From NCBI GenBank assembly GCA_963710975.1, contig CAVQCG010000005.1:434001-498000 (forward strand): a DNA stretch of 64,000 nt. Direction: 5' to 3'. How positions within the stretch are numbered: position 1 is the first letter of the stretch; the number at the start of each line of letters is the position of its first letter. The notes beneath the pieces are model-generated. The model was not told the origin of the DNA. It saw only the letters and a program-made list of their open reading frames with translations, and made no database searches. Below are positions 35,048 to 43,123 of this stretch, piece after piece. The position numbers were made by a program, and so were the translations under genes. The stretch comes from JBBQXH01 sp963710975. Lineage in GTDB: Bacteria; Actinomycetota; Thermoleophilia; Gaiellales; Gaiellaceae.

Positions 35048-35824
35048 CTAGGGCGCCCTTGCTTCGGCGGGTCGGTCTCGCGAGACACGACAGCATTCAG
35101 CGAAGCCGGCGCCGATCTGGCGCGCGATCGACGAGGCGGAGTCATCGGCGGCTCGCGCGCTGCGAACGAGCTCCTCCGGGTCGAGACCGCTCGAGCGAAA
35201 GAAGGCGGCGGTGCGCGCCGGGGTGCCCTCCGCGCCGTTCCGGATGTTTGCCGCCAGCTGCTCCACCCAGGCGAGCGTCGTCTCTGGATGGAACTGGATC
35301 GCCCAGATCGACTCGCCGAGTCTGAAGGCCTGCACGCAGACGTCGTTGCGGACGAGTTCGTTAGCTCCGCTCGGCGGCTCGAACGCGTAGCGATGTGCGT
35401 GGAATGCCGAAAAGCGTTCGGGCGCCCGCGAGAAGAGCGGATCGTCGCCTGCGTCGACGGTCGACTCGACTTCCCGGTACCCGAGCTCGTCCTCGCAGCG
35501 GTACACGGAGCCTCCCGTCGCCTGCGCCAGCAACTGCCCACCGAGGCAGAGGCCGAGCACGGGGAGCCCGCGCTCCACGGCACGCGAGATCAGCGACCTC
35601 GTCGCGTCGATCGACGGATCCGGGTCGACCGGGTCGGCGAGCCCGGGCAATGCGACGAGCCCGTCGAACCCGTCGAGGGCGGGCATCGGATCCGAGGGGA
35701 AGACGACGGTCAACGCGGCCCCCGAGTCAGCCAACGAATCCCCGACGCGCCCAGCGGACTTGTCGCGATCGTTCTGGATGACCAGCAGACGCACGACCTG
35801 CGATTCGGTCGAGTCCATCATCAC
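35048..35824 (-). CDS. Type 1 glutamine amidotransferase (class I GATase-like)
   Basis: A 258-residue protein with the triad of class I amidotransferases: GLPVLGLCLGGQLLAQATGG (nucleophile Cys), SIWAIQFHPET (His and Glu), and the early oxyanion region VALPGLADPVDPDPS. Stand-alone members hydrolyse gamma-glutamyl amides, or act as partners of unknown synthases. It begins MMMDSTESQ; any of the first Met codons is possible. It faces the ornithine-cyclodeaminase-like gene divergently, and a shared amino-acid role is possible but unproven. Confidence 0.88.
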   Translation of the reverse strand: MMMDSTESQVVRLLVIQNDRDKSAGRVGDSLADSGAALTVVFPSDPMPALDGFDGLVALPGLADPVDPDPSIDATRSLISRAVERGLPVLGLCLGGQLLAQATGGSVYRCEDELGYREVESTVDAGDDPLFSRAPERFSAFHAHRYAFEPPSGANELVRNDVCVQAFRLGESIWAIQFHPETTLAWVEQLAANIRNGAEGTPARTAAFFRSSGLDPEELVRSARAADDSASSIARQIGAGFAECCRVSRDRPAEARAP

Positions 35825-35907
35825 GTAGGCGAGAACGCCGTTGGCCGACGCAATCTTCCCGAGCGACCTCCTGCAGGCCTCGGGTGGTCGCGACCGCCGC
35901 GGGTCGA

Positions 35908-35934
35908 GTCGCCGACTACCCTACTGTCGGCGAC
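35908..35934. promoter_or_regulatory. Perfect 9-bp inverted repeat upstream of cyclodeaminase-like gene
   Basis: GTCGCCGAC, nine bases TACCCTACT, then GTCGGCGAC. It lies in the divergent gap between the amidotransferase and cyclodeaminase-like genes, 6 bases before a GGAGG site. It could be a dimeric regulator's operator or a 5'-leader hairpin close to the ribosome site. Confidence 0.45.
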
Positions 35935-35957
35935 CGAAAAGGAGGATCGAGACCTCG

Positions 35958-36008
35958 ATGGCCGACGGACAACCCCTTCGTGAACTAGTGGTCGATCTCG
36001 CACGTTGA
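35958..36008 (+). CDS. Possible 16-residue leader peptide
   Basis: ATG 35958 opens MADGQPLRELVVDLAR and ends with a TGA that overlaps the TTG start of the cyclodeaminase-like gene (TTGA). AAAAGGAGG lies 12 bases upstream, a little far for an ideal Shine-Dalgarno. It may be a coupled leader peptide, or the region may just be leader RNA. Confidence 0.3.
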   Translation: MADGQPLRELVVDLAR

Positions 36009-36934
36009 CCGATCTTCGCTATCTGAGCCGGCAAGAGGTCGCTGACCTCCTGCCGGCGATCGTCGAGCAGATCGACATCTGCGAGCGAACCTACCGGGCA
36101 ATGGCAGCGGGCCGGGTCGAGCTCCCACCGAAGCCCGGGATCCACCCGCGGGAGGACGCCTTCATCCACGCGATGCCGGCATATCTCGCGGACTCGGACG
36201 TCGCGTCGATCAAGTGGGTCGGCGGCTACCCGGCGAACAAGGAGCGCGGGCTCCCGTACATCTCGGGGCTCATCATCGTGAACGACGCCGAGACAGGCTT
36301 TCCGCTCGCGGTGATGGACGCCGCCGAGATCACCGCCGCCCGCACCGCGGCCGCCAGCGGCGTGTGTATCCGCCACTGGGCGCCTGACGGCTGGAGCCGG
36401 GCTGCGATCGTCGGCTGCGGCGAGCAGGGGAAGTATCACTCCCGCGTGCTTGCGGCGCTCAATCCCGACGCTGAGATCGGCGCCTACGATCACCACTCGT
36501 TTCGGACAGCCGACCTCGAAGGTCGCGTGAAGTCGGCACCGACGGCCCGGGACGCGGTCGAGGGCGCCGCCGTCGTGATCACCGCGATCCCGATAGCCGA
36601 GAAGCCCGAGCCCCTGATCTCGAGCGAGTGGCTCGGTGACGGCTACCTGGCGCTCCCACTCGACTTCGACGCCTCGATCCAGGTCGGGCCGATCGCAGAC
36701 GCGGGCCTGTTCGTCTCGGACGACGTCGGGCAGTTCGACTACTACCGTAGCCGGGGGCACTTCCGCGGCTGGCCAGAGCCTCATGCCAGCGTCGGCGAGG
36801 CGCTCGGACGCAAGCAGAAGCCGAAACGCGTGGCATGCTGCAATCTCGGCGTCGGAGCGCTCGATGCCGCGTTTGCCCAGGTCGTGCTCGAGCGGGCGCA
36901 AGCGGCGGGCGCCGGAACGCGGCTTCAGCGTTAG
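36005..36934 (+). CDS. Ornithine cyclodeaminase/mu-crystallin family protein
   Basis: A 309-residue protein: TDLRYLSRQEVADLLPAIVE, SDVASIKWVGGYPANKERGL, ISGLIIVNDAETGFPLAVMD, AARTAAASGVCIRHWAPDG, and the Rossmann loop AAIVGCGEQGKYHSRVL. The Lys in IKW and the Asp region of the family are retained. Members include ornithine cyclodeaminase, alanine and ketimine reductases and siderophore or staphyloferrin-type enzymes. The TTG start at 36005 overlaps a possible leader peptide. The solute-binding protein gene follows by 29 bases and may be co-transcribed. Confidence 0.88.
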   Translation: MTDLRYLSRQEVADLLPAIVEQIDICERTYRAMAAGRVELPPKPGIHPREDAFIHAMPAYLADSDVASIKWVGGYPANKERGLPYISGLIIVNDAETGFPLAVMDAAEITAARTAAASGVCIRHWAPDGWSRAAIVGCGEQGKYHSRVLAALNPDAEIGAYDHHSFRTADLEGRVKSAPTARDAVEGAAVVITAIPIAEKPEPLISSEWLGDGYLALPLDFDASIQVGPIADAGLFVSDDVGQFDYYRSRGHFRGWPEPHASVGEALGRKQKPKRVACCNLGVGALDAAFAQVVLERAQAAGAGTRLQR

Positions 36935-36963
36935 GACAGCACGCAGGTCGCTAGAGTCGCCGC

Positions 36964-37668
36964 GTGAACCTCGCGAAAGACGGCGTGCTCACGCTTGCGA
37001 CGATGGATCTCGACGGCCGGCCGATGTTCTGGAGCGAGCGCGGGCGCCAGCTGGGCTTCGAGCCCGAGGTGGCCGCTGCGGTGGCAACGCGGCTGGGACT
37101 CAGGACGGAGTGGGTGCCGTTGCCGTGGGCTGAGATGCTCCCTGCCCTCCAACGGTGCGCGTGCGATGCAGTCTGGGCCTGCCAGGCGATCACGCCCGAA
37201 CGGCGCGAGCTGGTCGACTTCTCTATCCCCTACGGGCGCTTCGACGAGGCTGTTGCCGTCATGCAGGCGAATCCGGCGTCGTCTCCGGCTGATTTCACCG
37301 GCCGGCGGGTCGGGGCGATCGCGGGTAGCTCGAACATGGCACTCGTCGAGACGTTCCCCGGCGCGATCCCGATCGCGTTCGATGGTGCGAGCAAGGACGT
37401 CATGGGCGAGATGGCCGAGGCATTGCGCTCCGGAGTGGTCGACGCATTCGTCGACGACGAGCAGGTGCTCACCCCGTATGCCGAGGCGAGCGTCGACTTG
37501 CGCATCGCATTCGTCAACCCGACGCAGATCCCCCTTGGCGTCGCGTTCCGCAAGGACTCGGGCGCGATGCGAGAAGCGGTCGACGCTGAGCTGCGAGCGC
37601 TGATCGTCGACGGTGATCTTGCGCAAATCTGGGAACGGTGGTTCCCGCACAAGCCGTTCTCGGTCTAG
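36964..37668 (+). CDS. Family 3 amino-acid-type solute-binding protein without signal peptide
   Basis: A 234-residue periplasmic-binding-fold protein: GVLTLATMDLDGRPMFWSER, LGFEPEVAAAVATRLGLRTE, ACDAVWACQAITPERRELVD, VGAIAGSSNMALVETF, VVDAFVDDEQVLTPYAEA and LGVAFRKDSGAMREAVDAEL. This is the SBP_bac_3 pattern of amino-acid ABC importers. No export signal or lipobox is seen at the GTG start (36964), and no permease or ATPase genes are adjacent, so it may act in the cytoplasm as a sensor or enzyme-like protein. Its TAG stop lies in the CTAG at the edge of the palindromic element that follows. Confidence 0.85.
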   Translation: MNLAKDGVLTLATMDLDGRPMFWSERGRQLGFEPEVAAAVATRLGLRTEWVPLPWAEMLPALQRCACDAVWACQAITPERRELVDFSIPYGRFDEAVAVMQANPASSPADFTGRRVGAIAGSSNMALVETFPGAIPIAFDGASKDVMGEMAEALRSGVVDAFVDDEQVLTPYAEASVDLRIAFVNPTQIPLGVAFRKDSGAMREAVDAELRALIVDGDLAQIWERWFPHKPFSV

Positions 37669-37840
37669 ATGGTTGATCGGAAAGTGTGGCCCCGGCAGGG
37701 GCGGCTGAGACCGAGCATGAGTCGGTGATCGTTCCGAGCCCATAGCAGCGCTATGGGCGAGAACGAGCGGCGGCTCAGGCGAAGTGTCTCAGGCGTCATC
37801 CGGCGGTGCCACGGTTTCCGGTCAATTTCCGATCAAGCAT
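37669..37840. mobile_element. MITE-like palindromic element with near-perfect terminal inverted repeats
   Basis: ATGGTTGATCGGAAA at the left end and TTTCCGATCAAGCAT at the right end are inverted repeats with one mismatch in 15 bases, flanked on both sides by CTAG. The interior is itself roughly palindromic around CCCATAGC-AGC-GCTATGGG (37739-37757), with CGGCTGAGAC and GTGTCTCAGGCG as further paired segments. The 172-bp element has no open frame. Short, non-coding, terminally repeated and flanked by an apparent 4-bp duplication, it fits a miniature inverted-repeat transposable element. It could also act as a two-way terminator. Confidence 0.65.
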
Positions 37841-38908
37841 CTAGGCTGAGGCGAGCTCGGCGACCCGCGAGGCGATCGCCTCGCCGACCTCTGCGGTCGA
37901 CGCGGTCCCACCGATGTCGGCCGTTCTTGGTCCCTCCCGGCACACGTCCTCGAGAGCGTGCAGCACGCGCCGAGCGGCCGCGTGCTCACCGAGGTGCTCG
38001 AGCATCAGCGCTGCGCTCCAGACGCATCCGCACGGGTTCGCGATGCCCTGGCCGGCGATGTCGGGCGCCGAACCGTGGACAGGCTCGAAGAGCCCCGTGA
38101 TACCGGTGCCCGGCTGGACGTTCGCGCTCGCAGCCATCCCCATCCCGCCCTGGATCGCCGCTGCGAGGTCGGTCAGGATGTCGCCGAACAGGTTCGAGGC
38201 GACGACGACGTCGAGGCTCTCGGGGTTCCGAACCATCCGCGCTGCGAGGGCGTCGACGAGGACTTTCTCGTAGCGAATGCCGCGGAACTCACTCGCGACC
38301 TCCGCCGCCACCTCATCCCAGAGCACATACCCGAACCGCGACGCGTTCGACTTGGTCGCGCTCGTGACGACGCCCCGGCGCCGGCCTGCGAGCTCGAACG
38401 CGTAGCGGATCACGCGCTCGACGCCCTCTCGCGTGAAGACACTGGTCTCGATGCCCACTTCGTTCGGGAGCCCGGTGTGCGCCCGCCCACCGATGCCCGA
38501 GTACTCGCCTTCGGAGTTCTCGCGCAGGAAGAGCATGTCCACATCCGCCGGCCCCCGACCGCCGAGCGGGCAGGGCACACCCTCGAGAAGTCGGGCGGGC
38601 CGGACGTTTGCCCAGAGGTCAAGGCGCTGGCGGATCGGCAACAGCAACCCCCAGAGGGTCACATGGTCGGGAACGGAGGGGTCACCGACTGCGCCCATCA
38701 GCACCGCGTCGTGCTGGCGGATCGTCTCGATCCCGTCCTCGGGCATCATCGCGCCCGTCAGGTGATAGTGATCGGAGCCCCAACCGAGCTCGGTCCATTG
38801 GATCGGGAGGCCGATCGCCTCGACGACCTTACGGGCCTCGGCGACGACCTCGGGGCCGACGCCGTCGCCGGGCAGAAGCGCAACGTTGTAGGGAGTCATC
38901 GGCCCCAT
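37841..38908 (-). CDS. Isocitrate/isopropylmalate-family dehydrogenase (tartrate/D-malate dehydrogenase-like)
   Basis: A 355-residue beta-decarboxylating dehydrogenase: VALLPGDGVGPEVVAEARKV, PIRQRLDLWANVRPARLLEG, FLRENSEGEYSGIGGR, TSATKSNASRFGYVLWDEV, ASNLFGDILTDLAAAIQGGM and EPVHGSAPDIAGQGIANP. The RENSEGEYSG loop fits the tartrate/D-malate dehydrogenase branch (TtuC/DmlA), which oxidises and decarboxylates 2-hydroxy diacids with NAD. ATG 38908 and ATG 38899 are both possible. The stop TAG lies in the CTAG at the right edge of the palindromic element. Confidence 0.9.
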   Translation of the reverse strand: MGPMTPYNVALLPGDGVGPEVVAEARKVVEAIGLPIQWTELGWGSDHYHLTGAMMPEDGIETIRQHDAVLMGAVGDPSVPDHVTLWGLLLPIRQRLDLWANVRPARLLEGVPCPLGGRGPADVDMLFLRENSEGEYSGIGGRAHTGLPNEVGIETSVFTREGVERVIRYAFELAGRRRGVVTSATKSNASRFGYVLWDEVAAEVASEFRGIRYEKVLVDALAARMVRNPESLDVVVASNLFGDILTDLAAAIQGGMGMAASANVQPGTGITGLFEPVHGSAPDIAGQGIANPCGCVWSAALMLEHLGEHAAARRVLHALEDVCREGPRTADIGGTASTAEVGEAIASRVAELASA

Positions 38909-38922
38909 CGTATGCTGTCCCG

Positions 38923-39537
38923 ATGTGGGCAGGCGTCGACGTCGGCGGCCTGGAGAAGGGGTTTCACGCCTCGGTCGTCGATGATCGCCGGCTCGTGCTC
39001 GGCCCGGCCCGACTCCGGTCGACGACCGAGGCCGCCGCGTGGATCCGCGCCTCTGGGGCAGCCCTCGTCGCCATCGACAGCCCGATCTCGTGCGCTTCTC
39101 CCGGATTCCGGTCGCGTGAGTGCGAGCGGGAAGTGGCCGCGCGCGTCTGCGGCATCCGGTACACACCGGACGAAGCCACGGTCAGGGCCGACAGCCCGTA
39201 CTACGAGTGGATCCGCAACGGGCTCGACCTCTACGACGCGCTGGAGCAGGCTGGCATCGAGGCGATCGAGTGCTTTCCGACGGCGTCGTTCACGCGCTGG
39301 GGTGGCTCTCGAGGCGTGGAGTCCCGTGCCGCGTGGTCGCGCCGCACACTAACCAGGCTCGAACTCGAAGGTGTGCCCAAACGACTTTCGCAAGACGCCC
39401 GCGATGCGATCGCTGCGGCACTCACGGCGCGCGCGTACGCCCGGGGACGCGCACAGTCGTTCGGCGACATCGTCGTGCCTTATGGCTCGAGGGCGATGAG
39501 CGCCGCGGTCGCGATCGCCTCCGGCGACAGGTCGTAG
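38923..39537 (+). CDS. DUF429 family protein
   Basis: A 204-residue protein with the DUF429 pattern, a predicted RNase-H-like fold: WAGVDVGGLEKGFHASVVDD (first acidic strand), GAALVAIDSPISCA (second Asp), CEREVAARVCGIRYTPDEA, AIECFPTASFTRWGG, and DARDAIAAALTARAYARGRA (C-terminal acidic helix). The family's function is unknown. ATG 38923 lies 14 bases from the divergent dehydrogenase start. Its 3' end overlaps the end of the transketolase-like gene by 58 bases, tail to tail. Confidence 0.82.
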   Translation: MWAGVDVGGLEKGFHASVVDDRRLVLGPARLRSTTEAAAWIRASGAALVAIDSPISCASPGFRSRECEREVAARVCGIRYTPDEATVRADSPYYEWIRNGLDLYDALEQAGIEAIECFPTASFTRWGGSRGVESRAAWSRRTLTRLELEGVPKRLSQDARDAIAAALTARAYARGRAQSFGDIVVPYGSRAMSAAVAIASGDRS

Positions 39538-41851
39538 GCGTCGTAGATCGCGGGCAGGCTGCCGACCTGGCCGAACCGGTCGACCCCGAGCGGGACCACG
39601 CGCGAGCCCAGGCACGAGCCGACGAACGCAAGCGCGTGCGAGGCTCCGTCGATGACCGTCACGATCGGGAGGTGCCGGAGGCCGGGCGGAACGAGTCGAT
39701 CGAGATGCGACGGCTCGCGCTCCGCGGCGAGGTCGCGTAGGTGCGTGAGCCGGCGCCCGCGCCACTCTGCGTACAGACGGTCGGGCGACGACAGGCAGAG
39801 CACGCCCGCGCTGATGCCCTCCTCCGCGGCGAGCAGGTCGGCCGCCGCCAGCACCTCGGGAGTCATGGCTCCGCACGTCGCGAGGATCACCGAATCGTCT
39901 CCCGGGCCGGGATCGCGGAGCCAGAAGCCGCCGGCGAGGATGTCCGCCCGCACGGCCTCCTCCCCCCTCCGCTCCACGAGCTCGGCGAACGGCTCCTGAT
40001 CGACCGGCTTCGTCGAGAGGCGGAGATAGAGCCCCTCACCTTCGGGCTCCTGCATGCGTCGCAGGCCGTCGAGGAGCAGCCACTCGAGCTCGCGTCCGTA
40101 CGTCGGCTCGGCGTAGACGATCCCGGGTAGCTCGAGCCCGATCGACGGCGTGATCGTCGACTGGTGAGCACCGCCCTCGCGTGAGAGCGAGATCCCGGAC
40201 GGCGTTCCGAGGACGATGAAGCGGCTGTCCGAGTATGCGACCGTAGATCAAGGCGTCGAGACCCCGGCACACGAACGGGTCGTACAGCGTCCCGATCGGG
40301 AACAGCTGCTCGTTCTGGAAGTCGCGCGTCATCCCGAACTGGCCGAGCGCCAGGAAGAGGTTCATCTCGGAGATCCCGAGCTCCACGTGGCGGCCCGTCG
40401 GCGAGACGTCCCACGCGAGCGCAGAGCCCTCGGCGTCGGCATATACCGGCTCTTCGTCGAGCCCGAACACGCCCGACCTTGTTGATCCAGCCGCCGAGGT
40501 TCGTCGAGACGGAGACGTCAGGAGAGACCGTCACGATCCGCTCGGCAAGGCCCTCGACCCTCGAGAGGTCGAGCAGGATCCGCCCGACAGCGGCCTGGGT
40601 CGAGGTAGCGCGCGTTCGAGCCTGATGAGATGGAGGACGGAACGGGAATCCGCTCTCGTGGCTCGAACGGCGGTCGGTCGAGCCGAGACCGTGCGATGAA
40701 GCACAGGTGCCCTTCGGGTGTCGCCGGATCGAAGCCCTCCCACTCGTTCTCCCGGGTCAATCCACACGCCGTACGCAGCTCGTCGACCTGTTCCGACGTG
40801 AGGAGGGCCGAGTGGTTGAGCGGGCGTCCGGCAATCGGCAGGCCCCAGCCCTTGACCGTGTACGCGAAGACGATCGTCGGCCGATCGTTCACCGCACGGG
40901 CCAGCGCCAATGCGTCGATCACGTCGGCGATGTCGTGGCCGCCGAGATCGCGGATCAGCGGCGCCGACCTGACCCGGGTAGCTCGCCGAGAAGGCGCGTC
41001 GAGCCTGCGGGCGCTCGTTCGGGGTCGAGGTCGCGGAGGAGAGCCTCGACGACGACCTCGTCGCTCGCGCCGAACAGGCTCTGGTAGACCTGATTCGGCA
41101 TCTCGTCGATGCGACGGCGAAGCAGGTCGCCGTCTTCCTTCGCATATGCCTCGCGCAGCCGCCGTCCGTACTTCAGCTCGATGACGTGCCAACCCGCCGC
41201 CTCGAACTGGCTCTCGAGCTCGTGCGCCTTGATGATCGGGACGACGCGGTCGAGGCTCTGCCGGTTCAGGTCGACGATCCAGAGCGCATTCCCCAGCCCA
41301 CGGGTATGTGGCTCGAGGACGGCCTCCCACAGATTTCCCTCGTCGAGCTCGGCGTCGCCGAGCAGCGAAATGAAGCGACCTCCCGTGCCCCTGCCGAAGT
41401 GCGTCTCGACATAGCGGTCTGCGAGCGCGCCGAACAGCGGTGCCGCCGAGCCAATCCCCACCGAGCCCGTCGAGTAGTCGACAGGGAATCTGTCCTTCGT
41501 CCTGCTCGGATAGGACTGGAGGCCGCCGAACTCGCGGAGCGTCGTCAGGTAGCGCCTGTCGAGGCGGCCGAGCAGGTACTCGATCGCGTGCAGGACGGGC
41601 GATGCGTGTGGCTTGACCGACACGCGATCCTCCGCGCGGAGATCCCACAGGTAGAGGGCGGTCATGAGCGACACCATCGAGGCCGACGACGCCTGGTGTC
41701 CGCCGACCTTCAGCTCGTCGTCCTTCGGACGCTCGTGGTTCGCGTAGTCGACGATGCGTGTCGCAAGCCACAGCACGCGTCGCTCGATCGACCGGAGCGC
41801 GTCGACCTCCGCGGAGGACGGCGGCGGCGACGTCATGATGGTGGTTCTCAT
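39480..41851 (-). pseudogene. Transketolase/pyruvate-dehydrogenase-E1-like protein, about four frameshifts
   Basis: About 790 residues can be followed across changing frames. Intact from ATG 41851: DDELKVGGHQASSASMVSLM, SVGIGSAAPLFGALADRYVE and SLLGDAELDEGNLWEAVLE (ThDP GDx...N motif). A shift near 40970 leads to LIRDLGGHDIADVIDALALA and FAYTVKGWGLPIAGRP. Further shifts near 40590 and 40470 give VSPDVSVSTNLGGWINKVG and GRHVELGISEMNLFLALGQF. A last one near 40215 leads to LEWLLLDGLRRMQEPEGEGL and a terminal transketolase-C domain. It resembles E1-type alpha-keto-acid dehydrogenase/transketolase proteins of unclear substrate. It is divergent from a GntR regulator that probably controls it. As written it cannot make a full protein. 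Confidence 0.75.
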
Positions 41852-41900
41852 AGCCGGCTCCCCTAATATGTCAATTGATCAGCTTTCTTTACGTTAACGA
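41852..41900. promoter_or_regulatory. Divergent promoter/operator region between transketolase-like and GntR genes
   Basis: This 49-base gap is conspicuously AT-rich and holds the palindromes CAATTG, TGATCA and GTTAAC within TGTCAATTGATCA and ACGTTAACG. On the minus strand TTGACA occurs as a possible -35 box, and GGGGAG serves as ribosome site for the transketolase-like gene. FadR-type regulators commonly bind such short palindromes in the gap beside their own gene. Binding here is inference. Confidence 0.45.
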
Positions 41901-42668
41901 ATGACAGACACTCTCGTCACCTCGGGCCTGCCCGTCGAAGCGGCGTCCTTCCCCGATCTCGAGCTGCCGCGCGCGTCCGACGCAGTGATGCGGGCGCTCA
42001 TCGACGGCATCAGGGCGGGGGCGGCACCGCCGGGCTCGCGGCTTCCACGCGACCAGGAGTTGGCCGCACGCTTCGGTGTCAGCCGCCCGGTCGTGCGCGA
42101 GGCGCTCGACCTAATGCGACGCGCCGGGATCGTCGAGATCCGCCGTGGCAGCCGCGGGGGCGTGTTCGTCCGCTCGCTCTCGATACCGACGGCCCTCCTG
42201 ACGGAGCGAACGCGCCTCGGGCTCGAAGAAATCCGCCAGCTGCTCGAAGCACGACGCACGCTCGAGACCACCTGCGCGCTGCTGGCCGCCGAACGCGCGT
42301 CGGAGGAGGACTTCGACGACCTCGAGGTCCTGGCCCTCGCGCTCGAGAGGGCCCGTTCGAGCCCGGAGGACTTCATCGAGCTCGATGTCCGCTATCACCT
42401 TCGTGTTGCAGCCGCGTCCGGCAACGAGCCGCTCGAGCGATCGCTCGCGACGGTGTTCCGCGACCTGGCCTCGGTCCGCACCCAGTACCCGGTCGGCTAC
42501 GGCGACATGGAGACCGCGATCGGCTACCAGCTCGACACCCTCGCAGCGCTGCGTACGCGAGAGCCCGACATCGTGCTCGAGAGCCTCGACCGGCACCTGA
42601 GAGGGCTCGAGACGCACTTCCTCGGACGCGGGATCGTGCTGCGGCGCCCGCTTCCGACGCACGAATAG
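41901..42668 (+). CDS. FadR-subfamily GntR transcriptional regulator
   Basis: A 255-residue regulator. The winged HTH is GSRLPRDQELAARFGVSRPV with VREALDLMRRAGIVEIRRGS. The C-terminal FCD all-helical domain follows (IRQLLEARRTLETTCALLAA; FIELDVRYHLRVAAASGNEP, where Asp and His bind metal; ALRTREPDIVLESLDRHL). FadR-type regulators sense organic or sugar acids. It is divergent from the transketolase-like gene with 49 bases between them, and it overlaps nothing downstream. The next gene starts directly after its TAG. Confidence 0.92.
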   Translation: MTDTLVTSGLPVEAASFPDLELPRASDAVMRALIDGIRAGAAPPGSRLPRDQELAARFGVSRPVVREALDLMRRAGIVEIRRGSRGGVFVRSLSIPTALLTERTRLGLEEIRQLLEARRTLETTCALLAAERASEEDFDDLEVLALALERARSSPEDFIELDVRYHLRVAAASGNEPLERSLATVFRDLASVRTQYPVGYGDMETAIGYQLDTLAALRTREPDIVLESLDRHLRGLETHFLGRGIVLRRPLPTHE

Positions 42669-43073
42669 ATGGTCGCGGACTGGCTCGCCCGCCTCGAGCT
42701 CCGCCTCGCGGAAGGCGACGAGGAGGAGCTGGCAGTCGCGCTCGTCGCTCTGGCGTACGCGGCCGGGGAGGAGATCGAAATCCCGGATGAGGAACGCAGG
42801 CCGGCTGCTCGAAGAGCGCTCCTGCTCCTTGCGGCAGGGGGCGATCCCCGGCGCGGACTCGCCCTCGACGGCCGCGCCGTCACCGCTCTCGCAGCGGATC
42901 TCGATGCCGGCGACCGCCGGCGACTGCTCCAGGCGGGGCTCGACCGGCTTCAGCGTCAGGCGCGCGCACAGGAGCACGTCAGCGCAGCGCTTCGTGGGCT
43001 TGCGAACCACCCCGACGTCTCCTGGCGAGCCTACTGCGCTGCAGTGCTCGCCGAAGAGCTCGAGGGGGACTGA
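42669..43073 (+). CDS. Hypothetical helical protein
   Basis: A 134-residue protein that is almost entirely Ala/Leu/Arg/Glu-rich helix (WLARLELRLAEGDEEELAVA; RRPAARRALLLLAAGGDPRR; SAALRGLANHPDVSWRAYCA). No signal peptide or known motif. It starts directly after the GntR stop and is probably translated with it. It may be a small cytoplasmic partner or HEAT-like fragment; the function is unknown. Confidence 0.65.
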   Translation: MVADWLARLELRLAEGDEEELAVALVALAYAAGEEIEIPDEERRPAARRALLLLAAGGDPRRGLALDGRAVTALAADLDAGDRRRLLQAGLDRLQRQARAQEHVSAALRGLANHPDVSWRAYCAAVLAEELEGD

Positions 43074-43123
43074 GACCGGGGACGTAAGGGTTCGTTCAGA
43101 AACGGCGGCTACGATCGCCAGAG

